64,000 nt of DNA from Yponomeuta sedellus (GCA_934045075.1 OW203731.1:14083062-14147061); one strand, 5' to 3'. Numbered from the stretch's first letter, positions 47,253 through 59,074 are shown. Notes: generated from the letters alone by a model not told the origin. Numbers and translations: made by a program.

Positions 47253-47385
47253 TTCTGGCCCCACACTAGGATATCCTGTGTCGTGGGAACCAGAAACAAC
47301 GACATCGCAAACATGTAAACGTCCAAGACCTGGGGTTTTTTTTGTCCCCAGCCGGGGTTCGAAGCCGGGACCTCTTGCATGGTAG
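47236..47385 (-). mobile_element. tRNA-headed SINE (family S), copy 3
   Basis: Reverse-oriented SINE: body stem-loop TTCTGG...CCAGAA at 47253-47295, A-run (as T8), B-box region GGGGTTCGAAGCC. The A-box half of the tRNA head is missing: the sequence passes from CATGGTAGGC straight into GAGATAAGGCGGCC. It is the undisturbed copy of the sequence at the palindrome centre. Confidence 0.75.
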
Positions 47386-47610
47386 GCCGAGATAAGGCGG
47401 CCGTCTGTTCTCTTCGGTTAAGAAATATTTGTGCAACTTCCTATTTTATGAGCAATAAAGTGATTTCTATCTATTCATCTAAACAGGGCTGTAAAGGCGT
47501 CGGTACACTTGACACTGGATAATGCTTCCTGTGCTAAGTCAAACGCAAATCATATTCTTTTTCCTAGATGTAAACAAACCGTTCATAGAAATTGTTAAAA
47601 TATGTAATAT
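47253..47610 (+). repeat. 358-bp direct copy of the palindrome's right-arm start
   Basis: Matches 50366-50723 base for base without gaps, with a single difference noticed (G at 47422, A at 50535). It also matches the left arm inverted (50408 back to 50051). It is thus the third copy of this segment in the window. Confidence 0.92.
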
Positions 47611-47615
47611 ATAAT

Positions 47616-50371
47616 AATCAATTAGCTAGTTCCAGCTGTCAGTCGTCATAAGCATTAAGTCAGTCAAAACAGCCGGGATCCTAAGGATTAATGTGCGCCC
47701 TGGAATATGGGATAGATACATATCAATGATTGGATGTACGTTTTTATTTAATTTATTCAAGCCTTTTCTTAATAACAGTGGTGACTAATTAGTTATATTA
47801 TATGTTTACTTAAATTTTCATGATATGTGTCACTTACATTTATATGTTTTTCTTATGTACACGCCACTCAGATAGACAGAGAATACTTTATTGCACAACC
47901 AGAAAGTTATACAAGGTCTGAAAAATTAACTAATTATTATTAACGTCCTAACCTATAGGTAACGCTCACTTCAAATCTTCAACAACTATGTAGTTGATTA
48001 AGGACTACAAATATTTGAAAATATATATTAAAAAAAATTATGTTGAATTTCTAGATTTCCTACTTCACGGTACACGACGGGTGCCAACGGTATTCCGGTA
48101 GCCCGAGGCCGACTCGCACTTGGCCGATTTTTGCGATTTAAATAATAGCTTTGCATGGCGCTGGGGAACCCTCAGCTACTGTGAATATTTTATTTTATTA
48201 TATTAGGAAAAATAAATAAAATAAAATAATATAAAAATAAAATAGCCTTTTATTCACAAAATTATATCAAGACCATGATAAATTATAATTGTTTCTTATA
48301 ACTACGTATCGATTTTACTCATTTTTTGAATGCACTAACCCGTGCCAAGGACAATTTTAAAAACCTATTTAGAGGCTACAAATTCCACCCTTGCCGGGAT
48401 TCGAACCCGCGACCTCTGGCTATCCGTGCCAGCGCTCTTTCTTAGCTTAGCTTCTACATTACTTTCAAACGAAATACACAACATTTAAAACATAAAAATA
48501 CCCTTCCATCGGCTACAACATTGATCGGACTCATACAAAAAATAAACCCCTTTTTAGACTAAAAAAAGCCGAAGTACCTGGTTTCTTATCGCAGCTTGTG
48601 TAAACAACACAAAACAAAATAGGTACGTACTACTCGAGAAACACGTGCACTTAAGTGGCATTTAAGCACCAATATAATAGATACAAATCCCTGCAGTTGC
48701 ATCACAGATAACTGGATTTGTGTCCACCAGAAATACAACCTAAAAGTAGCATTTACTTACAACTTACGGTAACTGTGAAGGAAAACATCGTGAGGATACC
48801 CCCGAGTTAGTTGGCTCCGCACGTTTTTCCTGTGGGCTAAGCCGACTAAGCTGTCAGGATGGTATAGGTGCTAGGCAAGTCTACATCATCTAAAAAACAA
48901 TGTCCCAGGCACTGCAGCGTCCGAGTGGTCCCTTCACCCATCTAGTATGAGTGAAGGTGCCACTGGACGCTGTATACATCATCTCATTACGTTGCAACAT
49001 ATGAGATACATACACCATATTTCCTGATTCAGGTCGATTAGACTTGGTTCTCATATAAAGTCACTACATATGAATGCCCGCCTGGGACGTCCTTACTGCC
49101 CTATCACCCACATTCGCTACTATTAAAATGATCATTATTTCCTAAAAATGCATCCTGAGGAAGCTTCAAAAAAACCAAAACAAATACGAGCTAAGCAGCG
49201 GGGATAAGCCTTAGAACATAAATTAACGAGGACATCAGACGAATGATATTACTTTGCCTTTTCAAGTCAAACTAAAAATTGCACGACTGAAACATAAAGC
49301 ACGTATGAGCAATGAACAGTTACTCCACGTACCTACAGCGCGGCATGCTTTCAATGTTAATTTAGCTTACGCTCAGGAAAATGTACACCTACTAAGATGC
49401 CTCTAGCATTCAGACGTGACGAGAGAAAAGTGGATAGTCATTATTATCTTGCTCCTGTTAGTGATACGCCATGATTCATGTCTAAGTAATAGCTTCAGTT
49501 CAGCTAACTTAAAAAAACAGCCAAGCAAAAACGCAATAAACTTTCTTTACAACAAGTCAAGAGAGTGGGTCGTTAGAAATGGTATTGCGAAGGTCTTTAA
49601 CATTTATCGTGTCCGCCACCACTGAAAGCTCTGAGCGCTATCGCCATCTTATTACCAAGCTTAAGTTTAACAATATGCTAGCTCCTCTAGCGCTTTTGTA
49701 GGAAGTTTACTATGGCTGGAACCGCTCGATTAGCTGCCGTAATCCTGAAAGAGTAGTTACCGCTCAACATTGATGATGACACTTAGTATTTCGGTCCGAA
49801 ATACTTAAGGGAGTCATTATCGAGACAGCAATTTCGAAGTATCACAAATCATAATTAATAACATAACAGAGAGCTGTCTCTGGCTATCCAAAGTCCCTCT
49901 TTGGACAGTACAATATTGGAGGCCCCGTAAGACACCGTCTTTTGTTATTACGTGAATTAATCAAATGAAAATGAATGCTAGGATGAGTAATCAACTTGAT
50001 TGACATTATTTATTTAACTTGATATATATTACATATAAAATAATATAAAGATATTACATATTTTAACAATTTCTATGAACGGTTTGTTTACATCTAGGAA
50101 AAAGAATATGATTTGCGTTTGACTTAGCACAGGAAGCATTATCCAGTGTCAAGTGTACCGACGCCTTTACAGCCCTGTTTAGATGAATAGATAGAAATCA
50201 CTTTATTGCTCATAAAATAGGAAGTTGCACAAATATTTCTTAACCGAAGAGAACAGACGGCCGCCTTATCTCGGCCTACCATGCAAGAGGTCCCGGCTTC
50301 GAACCCCGGCTGGGGACAAAAAAAACCCCAGGTCTTGGACGTTTACATGTTTGCGATGTCGTTGTTTCTGG
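47616..50371 (+). repeat. Giant palindrome, left arm (2756 bp)
   Basis: Inverse complement of 50403-53158 with no net length difference. The only mismatch found by eye is C at 50239 opposite A at 50535. The arm holds a family-T repeat fragment (about 48320-48440), AT-rich low-complexity sequence (48180-48250) and a 69-codon open frame with a hydrophobic N-terminus (49416-49625). No gene is supported. Confidence 0.95.
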
Positions 50372-50402
50372 CCCCACACTAGGATATCCTGTGTCGTGGG
50401 AA
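50372..50402. repeat. Palindrome spacer (31 bp, SINE hairpin loop)
   Basis: The spacer CCCCACACTAGGATATCCTG... is exactly the loop and upper stem between TTCTGG and CCAGAA in the family-S SINE body, as seen intact at 47253-47295. It is itself partly self-complementary (AGGATATCCT centre). Confidence 0.93.
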
Positions 50403-53158
50403 CCAGAAACAACGACATCGCAAACATGTAAACGTCCAAGACCTGGGGTTTTTTTTGTCCCCAGCCGGGGTTCGAAGCCGGGACCTCTTGCATGGTAGGC
50501 CGAGATAAGGCGGCCGTCTGTTCTCTTCGGTTAAAAAATATTTGTGCAACTTCCTATTTTATGAGCAATAAAGTGATTTCTATCTATTCATCTAAACAGG
50601 GCTGTAAAGGCGTCGGTACACTTGACACTGGATAATGCTTCCTGTGCTAAGTCAAACGCAAATCATATTCTTTTTCCTAGATGTAAACAAACCGTTCATA
50701 GAAATTGTTAAAATATGTAATATCTTTATATTATTTTATATGTAATATATATCAAGTTAAATAAATAATGTCAATCAAGTTGATTACTCATCCTAGCATT
50801 CATTTTCATTTGATTAATTCACGTAATAACAAAAGACGGTGTCTTACGGGGCCTCCAATATTGTACTGTCCAAAGAGGGACTTTGGATAGCCAGAGACAG
50901 CTCTCTGTTATGTTATTAATTATGATTTGTGATACTTCGAAATTGCTGTCTCGATAATGACTCCCTTAAGTATTTCGGACCGAAATACTAAGTGTCATCA
51001 TCAATGTTGAGCGGTAACTACTCTTTCAGGATTACGGCAGCTAATCGAGCGGTTCCAGCCATAGTAAACTTCCTACAAAAGCGCTAGAGGAGCTAGCATA
51101 TTGTTAAACTTAAGCTTGGTAATAAGATGGCGATAGCGCTCAGAGCTTTCAGTGGTGGCGGACACGATAAATGTTAAAGACCTTCGCAATACCATTTCTA
51201 ACGACCCACTCTCTTGACTTGTTGTAAAGAAAGTTTATTGCGTTTTTGCTTGGCTGTTTTTTTAAGTTAGCTGAACTGAAGCTATTACTTAGACATGAAT
51301 CATGGCGTATCACTAACAGGAGCAAGATAATAATGACTATCCACTTTTCTCTCGTCACGTCTGAATGCTAGAGGCATCTTAGTAGGTGTACATTTTCCTG
51401 AGCGTAAGCTAAATTAACATTGAAAGCATGCCGCGCTGTAGGTACGTGGAGTAACTGTTCATTGCTCATACGTGCTTTATGTTTCAGTCGTGCAATTTTT
51501 AGTTTGACTTGAAAAGGCAAAGTAATATCATTCGTCTGATGTCCTCGTTAATTTATGTTCTAAGGCTTATCCCCGCTGCTTAGCTCGTATTTGTTTTGGT
51601 TTTTTTGAAGCTTCCTCAGGATGCATTTTTAGGAAATAATGATCATTTTAATAGTAGCGAATGTGGGTGATAGGGCAGTAAGGACGTCCCAGGCGGGCAT
51701 TCATATGTAGTGACTTTATATGAGAACCAAGTCTAATCGACCTGAATCAGGAAATATGGTGTATGTATCTCATATGTTGCAACGTAATGAGATGATGTAT
51801 ACAGCGTCCAGTGGCACCTTCACTCATACTAGATGGGTGAAGGGACCACTCGGACGCTGCAGTGCCTGGGACATTGTTTTTTAGATGATGTAGACTTGCC
51901 TAGCACCTATACCATCCTGACAGCTTAGTCGGCTTAGCCCACAGGAAAAACGTGCGGAGCCAACTAACTCGGGGGTATCCTCACGATGTTTTCCTTCACA
52001 GTTACCGTAAGTTGTAAGTAAATGCTACTTTTAGGTTGTATTTCTGGTGGACACAAATCCAGTTATCTGTGATGCAACTGCAGGGATTTGTATCTATTAT
52101 ATTGGTGCTTAAATGCCACTTAAGTGCACGTGTTTCTCGAGTAGTACGTACCTATTTTGTTTTGTGTTGTTTACACAAGCTGCGATAAGAAACCAGGTAC
52201 TTCGGCTTTTTTTAGTCTAAAAAGGGGTTTATTTTTTGTATGAGTCCGATCAATGTTGTAGCCGATGGAAGGGTATTTTTATGTTTTAAATGTTGTGTAT
52301 TTCGTTTGAAAGTAATGTAGAAGCTAAGCTAAGAAAGAGCGCTGGCACGGATAGCCAGAGGTCGCGGGTTCGAATCCCGGCAAGGGTGGAATTTGTAGCC
52401 TCTAAATAGGTTTTTAAAATTGTCCTTGGCACGGGTTAGTGCATTCAAAAAATGAGTAAAATCGATACGTAGTTATAAGAAACAATTATAATTTATCATG
52501 GTCTTGATATAATTTTGTGAATAAAAGGCTATTTTATTTTTATATTATTTTATTTTATTTATTTTTCCTAATATAATAAAATAAAATATTCACAGTAGCT
52601 GAGGGTTCCCCAGCGCCATGCAAAGCTATTATTTAAATCGCAAAAATCGGCCAAGTGCGAGTCGGCCTCGGGCTACCGGAATACCGTTGGCACCCGTCGT
52701 GTACCGTGAAGTAGGAAATCTAGAAATTCAACATAATTTTTTTTAATATATATTTTCAAATATTTGTAGTCCTTAATCAACTACATAGTTGTTGAAGATT
52801 TGAAGTGAGCGTTACCTATAGGTTAGGACGTTAATAATAATTAGTTAATTTTTCAGACCTTGTATAACTTTCTGGTTGTGCAATAAAGTATTCTCTGTCT
52901 ATCTGAGTGGCGTGTACATAAGAAAAACATATAAATGTAAGTGACACATATCATGAAAATTTAAGTAAACATATAATATAACTAATTAGTCACCACTGTT
53001 ATTAAGAAAAGGCTTGAATAAATTAAATAAAAACGTACATCCAATCATTGATATGTATCTATCCCATATTCCAGGGCGCACATTAATCCTTAGGATCCCG
53101 GCTGTTTTGACTGACTTAATGCTTATGACGACTGACAGCTGGAACTAGCTAATTGATT
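50403..53158 (-). repeat. Giant palindrome, right arm (2756 bp)
   Basis: Inverse complement of the left arm. Similarity stops after CTAATTGATT at 53158. The following CCAAAATTACACC has no partner on the left, so this arm is probably the original chromosomal copy, continuous with its right flank. It contains the mirror copies of everything in the left arm. Confidence 0.95.
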
Positions 53159-53957
53159 CCAAAATTACACCTCCATAGCACTGCAAAACAAACGGTACTA
53201 TTTAGTAAGTACTCACGGTACTCTGCACTCTTGTTGTATGTTCAAATAATTTACACTACAGAAGACCCTCATGTACTAATGACAAATCGAATCTATTAAT
53301 TGTATGCGATCCCACTCTAACATGGGATAAATAAACAAAACCACAGTTAATATTTCTGGTAGAAACAGATTAGAGAGTAGAACGAGATATTTTTAATCGT
53401 ACACCGGAATTGCTCTAAGTGCTTCTTGTGCCAAGTCTCTGGATAAGAATTAAATAGATAAATACGTATCTACGGTTATAGGAATAGGTAATTCATTGAC
53501 AGGGTTGTAATTCATACAATTTACCAATGGCGACATTTATTTACATGAAAGCCATGTCATGTAAATAAAATAATATCATGTCATATAGCTGATAAAATGT
53601 CATGGTGCCAGACGTTTTTGTAATTATTCCTTGGATAAACATATAGATATTACTGTCTGAGAGCGTTGACGCAAGCCAGCTAAGAGTATTGAGTTAAGCT
53701 GTTGTAGGTAGTGAACATCTTGGCCAAGCGTGAGAGCCTGCGTCTTTTGTATTTCACCGACAATGTGAGGCTTCATCGAAGTTAAGTGAAGCCTACTTCA
53801 CTAATGACTGTTCCACGACTTGAACGAATCTCGTTAGCCATTGAATTTAGGCCGGAAGTTCATTAGCTGTTTAGTCCTGATGTTATACAAGCATTTTTAC
53901 AACCCAGATTTTACGAACGACGTTTTTATAACCTACTAGCAGTGCTCCCAACTACAT
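53159..53957. other. No supported gene
   Basis: AT-rich unique sequence to the right of the palindrome. It contains a small inverse pair ATGTAAATAAAAT/ATTTATTTACAT near 53535-53575. Confidence 0.4.
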
Positions 53958-54058
53958 CATCATCAACCCATTATGTCCCCACCAAGGGGCACGGGTCTCT
54001 CCCCTGAGGAAGGTATAGGCCATACTCCACCACGGGGGCCAAGTCCGGATTGGTGGAG
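53958..54058 (-). mobile_element. 5S-derived SINE, tail fragment
   Basis: ATCAACCCATTATGTCCCC, GGGGCACGGGTCTC, CCACCACGGGGGCCAAGTCC, GGATTGGTGGAG: the inverse of the 3' third of the family. Confidence 0.7.
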
Positions 54059-54628
54059 TAGTACATACCAATTAGATACGCGTGGTTAATGGATTAGCCT
54101 ATAGTCTATGCTCACCCTGAAGGTCTATTCTACTGGTAAAAGATTTTGTGACATCAAGTACGATTACCCCTTACATACAAACTTTTCCTCTTTATAAACA
54201 GGTATAGATATAGGTGCCAGATCGAACTAAAAGCTTAGAGAATAATGTAGAGAACAAATTTTCAAGAACTCAAATGGAAAGGGATTCGACGTTCAGTATT
54301 AGAAGCTGAACACCGGTCGCTAAGCTGACTAGAAACAACTTAAATGAAAGACCAATAACAATATTTGCTCACAGCACATTGAACAAACGTAATTTTGGCA
54401 TTGACAAAGCTTTAATCCACCGTGTCTTGTTGCAGACGAACAAATGCACGGGTAATGTGCAACAACAGGGCCTTTCAAAGTTGCAGGTTTTGAATAGAAT
54501 ATGTGCTACAGTACAAACCGTAGAAGTTTTAGAAGACCGGATTCGTTAATGGTATGGCTTAAGGAGGGTTGTGTTCTTTAGCAAAATAGTAAAACACGAT
54601 AACTTTATTAAGTAATTTCACTTATTTT
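54059..54628. other. No supported gene
   Basis: Nothing recognised. Confidence 0.4.
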
Positions 54629-54900
54629 AAAAACCTATTTAGAGGCTAAAAATTCCACCCATGCCGGGACTCCAACCCGCGACCTCTGGCTATACGTGCC
54701 AGCGCTCTTTCAACTGAGCTAATGGGCGACTCACTCACCGGCATCAGTGAAATTTCGAACCTCTTTACAATACTCTCTGTATTACGTACAGGCAGCGATA
54801 TCTGGTTGAAGTAATTTGCATCACTTGCAGTCCCGAGTACCTACTTTGCAGTTAGCTTAAAATTGTCCTTAGCACGGGTTAGTGCATTAAAAAGAATATA
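54629..54900. mobile_element. tRNA-like repeat (family T), minus copy fused to a plus fragment
   Basis: The minus-strand unit (54629-54855) runs from ATTTAGAGGCTAAAAATTCC through the tRNA-like domain to CTACTTTGCAGTTAG. A plus-strand fragment (AATTGTCCTTAGCACGGGTT, AGTGCATTAAAAAG) follows directly at 54860-54900. It is another inverted junction within this family. Confidence 0.75.
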
Positions 54901-56040
54901 ATTTCACTTATGTTTACACCTATCTATTTTAATTAATTTTGGAATTATTTTTCAAACCAAGATTTTTTTAAAAGAAATATACATTAACTAATTCGCTTTT
55001 GTAAAAAAATAATAATTAGCTAAATTACGATTAGAGCGATAGTGCCCTTTATGGATCAGACAGTCAGGCCGACGTAACACAGTGCCACCAATGAAAAATA
55101 TCATATGTTTTTAAGCGACTTCAAAAAAGGAGGAGGTTATGAAATTCACGCGTACCTACCTATATTACTTATTCACAGATCACTTTTGCAAAAAGCGGCT
55201 CGGCAAACATGTTAATAGTGATTTTTAGGACCCACGCCGGAGGACCCAAAATCACGGACCTGGGACTAGAGAACATTTATGCTAGAAACTACCATTTTGG
55301 CGTTAATGCAATCTAGTCTTGGATTTTTGGCTTAAGGCCATGACAGTTCTAGCAAAAACGATTTGTAAAAACGATACGATTTTTTTCGGTTGGTAAGCCA
55401 GTGTTAATGCATGGAACGTTAATTCGTCCTTTGGCGCTCTTCGGGTAGGCTACCGTAAAAGCTATAGCCATGAGATATCTGGACGGCGTATATCTTCTGT
55501 ATCATCCCAGTCGGCGTCTCGCGTTTTGAATAGCGCGTCGGCTGTCAACCGTACTGTTGCGCGTAGCTTATTGCCCATTGTTCGGACAAACGCAGGAAAC
55601 AGCAGAGAGCTGTTAGACTTCCCGGTACCGACAGGTAGGTCGCAGGTGTCTCGAGAGGCTCAAGTAAACAACCCTATAAACAATGTCGAGCACCCGTAAA
55701 GAACCTACAATCCTCTTACATATCGCGATGCGGTCGCCCAAAGGATTAATATGAAAGGAGAGGAAGTACGCCTTTGTTCGGGTTTGCCAAAATGTAAAGA
55801 TGTATTTCAATTATGTTAGCATTGTCGGGTCGGTAACGGTGTTGGTGCAACATTACTTGGCTTGTTTGAAGAGGATGGAAAGCGCATTCACAATGGCGAT
55901 GCTTGAGTTGATGTTCAAAGGCTCATTCAAACGCTCATTCAATTATTTTTGCATGGTTTTCAATATAAGTAAAATTTTTTGAAACGTTAGTTGCCAAATG
56001 ATAATCGGCCGAAAATGTTTCTGCAAAAAGGCAGAGAACC
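54901..56040. other. No supported gene; MITE A end fragment
   Basis: A short match to the MITE family A terminus (GTGCCACCAATGAAAAATAT) lies at about 55080. Otherwise nothing is recognised. Confidence 0.35.
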
Positions 56041-56050
56041 GTTTTTAAAT

Positions 56051-57030
56051 TTGTCCTTAGCACGGGTTAGTGCATTAAAAATAAAAATAGTATAATCATG
56101 TGGGTAGGTACAGTGATATCGTTCCGATGTAAAACCTAACTGTAAAGTAGGTAGTCGGGGCTGTAAGTGATGCAATTTGCTTAAGCCAGATGTCGCTGCC
56201 TGTACGTAATACAGAGAATAGTGTAAAGAGGTTCGAAATTTCACTGATGCCGGTGAGTCGCCCATTGGCTCAATTGGAAGAGCGCTGGCACGGATAGCCA
56301 GAGGTTGCGGGTTCGAATCCCGGCATGGGTGAAATAAATTTTTAGCCTCTAAATAGGTTTTTAAATTTGTCCTTAGCACGGGTTAGTGCATTAAAAATAA
56401 AAATAGTATAATCATGTGGGTGATATCGTTCCGATGTGAAACCTAACTGTTAAGTAGGTAGTCGGGGCTGTAAGTGATGCAATTTGCTTAAGCCAGATGT
56501 CGCTGCCTGTACGTAATACAGAGAATAGTGTAAAGAGGTTCGAAATTTCACTGATGCCGGTGAGTCGCCCATTGGCTCAATTGGAAGAGCGCTGGCACGG
56601 ATAGCCAGAGGTTGCGGGTTCGAATCCCGGCATGGGTGAAATAAATTTTTAGCCTCTAAATAGGTTTTTAAATTTGTCCTTAGCACGGGTTAGTGCATTA
56701 AAAATAAAAATAGTGTAATCATGTGGGTACAGTGATATCGTTCCGATGTAAAACCTAACTGCAAAGTAGGTAGTCGGGGCTGTAAGTGATGCAATTTGCT
56801 TAAACCAGATGTCGCTGCCTGTACGTAATACAGAGAATAGTGTAAAGAGGTTCGAAATTTCACTGATGCCGGTGAGTCGCACATTGGCTCAATTGGAAGA
56901 GCGCTGGCACGGATAGCCAGAGGTTGCGGATTTGAATCCCGGCATGGGTGAAATAAATTTTTAGCCTCTAAATAGGTTTTTAAATTTGTCCTTAGCACGG
57001 GTTAGTGCATTAAAAATAAAAATAGTATAA
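56051..57030 (+). repeat. Tandem trimer of the ~312-bp tRNA-like unit (family T)
   Basis: Unit starts (TTGTCCTTAGCACGGG) are at 56051, 56367, 56674 and 56986, giving periods of 316, 307 and 312, with the last unit cut after about 45 bases. Each unit carries, in order, AGTGCATTAAAAATAAAAAT, TATCGTTCCGATGT, GTAGTCGGGGCTGTAAGTGA, CAGATGTCGCTGCCTGTACG, TTCGAAATTTCACTGATGCC, the tRNA-like domain and TAGCCTCTAAATAGG. Units differ by scattered substitutions and small indels. Lying head to tail makes it satellite-like rather than a set of independent insertions. Confidence 0.92.
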
Positions 57031-57410
57031 TTAAGGAGATTAACAACATGAACGAGTGCTGTTCGTGTGTCGAATCTGGCCGCGGCACTTGTTATGTTTT
57101 CACGGCCTATGCAAAACAATTAAATAATGCTTTGGTATTTAAAATTTATTTATTAATGGCAATCATGGAATTTCATACGTATAGGTGGTAATTAATGTAT
57201 TAGATTTAACAGGACTTGAGAAAAGATAGTCAGAGTGGAGTATTTTTTCCCGCTGCCTTTTTCTCCACTACACTATGGCCCGAAGGCAGCGGCTTTCCCG
57301 TTCATGTTATATTGTACTTTGACATTCAGCAAACAGAATTTAAATTCTTTACGTTGAAATTAATTGAATTGAATTGACATTCATTTGAAATAAATGAATT
57401 GATTATACTA
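57031..57410. other. No supported gene
   Basis: Unique sequence between oppositely oriented family-T repeats. Nothing recognised. Confidence 0.4.
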
Positions 57411-57862
57411 TTTTTATTTTTAATGCACTAACCCGTGCTAAGGACAAATTTAAAAACCTATTTAGAGGCTAAAAATTTCACCCATGCCGGGATTCGAACC
57501 CGCAACCTCTGGCTATCCGTGCCAGCGCTCTACCTATTGAGCCAATGGGCGACTCACCGGCATCAGTGAAATTTCGAACCTCTTTACACTATTCTCTGTA
57601 TTACGTACAGGCAGCGACATCTGGCTTAAGCAAATTGCATCACTTACAGCCCCGACTACCTACTTTGCAGTTAGGTTTTACATCGGAATGATATCACTGT
57701 ACCCACATGATTATACTATTTTTATTTTTAATGCACTAACCCGTGCTAAGGACAAATTTAAAAACCTATTTAGAGGCTAAATTGGTAGAGCGCTGGCACG
57801 GATAGCCAGAGGTTGCGGGTTCGAATAGCGGCATGGGTGAAATTTTTAGCCTCTAATTAGGT
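57411..57862. mobile_element. tRNA-like repeat (family T), minus unit plus inverted fragment
   Basis: A full minus-strand unit (57411-57725) is followed by the start of a second minus unit up to AGAGGCTAA (57779). It then flips to a plus-strand fragment starting inside the tRNA-like domain (TTGGTAGAGCGCTGGCACGG) and running to TTAGCCTCTAATTAGG. Confidence 0.82.
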
Positions 57863-57877
57863 TTATAAATGAATTGA

Positions 57878-58276
57878 TTAAAACTGTTTTTATACGGATT
57901 TCACTCGTTTATTATATTTTTAAAATTTTCCGACGTTTCGGCACTTTTACAGGTGCCGTGGTCTCGGATGACTGAGGTGATAGGTTTCTTTTTGAAAGCA
58001 TTAACTGTTACTTTACTACCCTCGGCAAAAATTACAAAAGTTAATTATGAAGTTACGTTCCAAAATAGGTAAATCAATTATTTTATATAAAGTCAACAAT
58101 ATTGATTATTAGTAATTGAAGTTAAAAATTAAATTTATAAGCCAATTATTTTACACGAACTAAAAATATTGATTTACCTCAGTCATCCGAGACCACGGTA
58201 CCTATAAAAGTGCCTAAACGTCGGAAAATTGTAAAAATATAATAAACGAGTGAAATCCGTATAAAAACAGTTTTAA
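57878..58276. mobile_element. TTAA-flanked fold-back MITE
   Basis: Terminal inverted repeats of about 100 bp (57882-57985 and 58170-58272) begin AACTGTTTTTATACGGATTT and include CCGACGTTTCGGCACTTTTA and GTCTCGGATGACTGAGGT. The 391-bp element lies between TTAA at 57878-57881 and TTAA at 58273-58276, the duplication type made by piggyBac-like transposases. The interior is AT-rich and non-coding. It sits directly beside a family-T fragment. Confidence 0.8.
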
Positions 58277-58741
58277 TTATGTCTAGTACTCGTGTTAACC
58301 TTAGAAAATACTATAAATGAATTGAATTAAGTTCTCAATAAAAAACAAAATTTTGTATTTTAAGTGTAATGTAGAGGTAGGAGTGCACAGAAGATTTCAT
58401 CCTTCTGAGGTGTCTACCGACATGCATGACAGACAGTTTTTGATTCTTAGTGTCATAGATCAAAAATCCCTAATTTGTGGTGCAATTTATTGGCTTTGAA
58501 TATAATATTGGCATCTCTAAGCAGTTGACCGAGATATTCTGTTTTAGCTTGTATTACGCCTTGTATCTTCCTGGCCAACTAATTCCGTGATCTACCTGTA
58601 ACTACATGCCTCTCACATGTTTCCTGCCACGTAGGTGTACATTTTCTAACCTGTTTCACCCAAGTAGCCATTTTGTTCATTTACTAACTTATTGATCTTA
58701 GGCATATGACGTTGATATAAGGGTAAACCTTAAAAGTAAAC
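58277..58741. other. No supported gene
   Basis: Nothing recognised. Confidence 0.4.
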
Positions 58742-58982
58742 TTAAGGCGCTTCCGTTTCTAACTAGCGCCACCAATGGAAAAAAGATCATACTTGTTTTA
58801 TAGTAGGTTTTTTTGTTCAAAAAGTAGATATTTTAGAACTTAACAACTGTGATAACTATTTGTATAACCCATAGTCCAGATCCTAAGACTTTAATGGATT
58901 TCCGCTAAAAACGGTCGTTTTTGGAGAAGATTTTTCCTAGATTGTTGGTCCTAGGTCTTTGTTAGTAGGTTCTAAAAAGAGC

Positions 58983-59074
<92 letters not shown>

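Noticed and set aside
49416..49625. 69-codon frame with a signal-peptide-like start, mirrored at 51149-51358
   Set aside because: It starts at GTG with no ATG before the upstream stop and no recognised homologue. The two copies exist only because of the palindrome.
55987..56998. Repeated minus-strand frames of about 80-130 codons
   Set aside because: They are read-throughs of the tandem tRNA-like units. The repeated peptide follows the DNA repeat and has no independent evidence.
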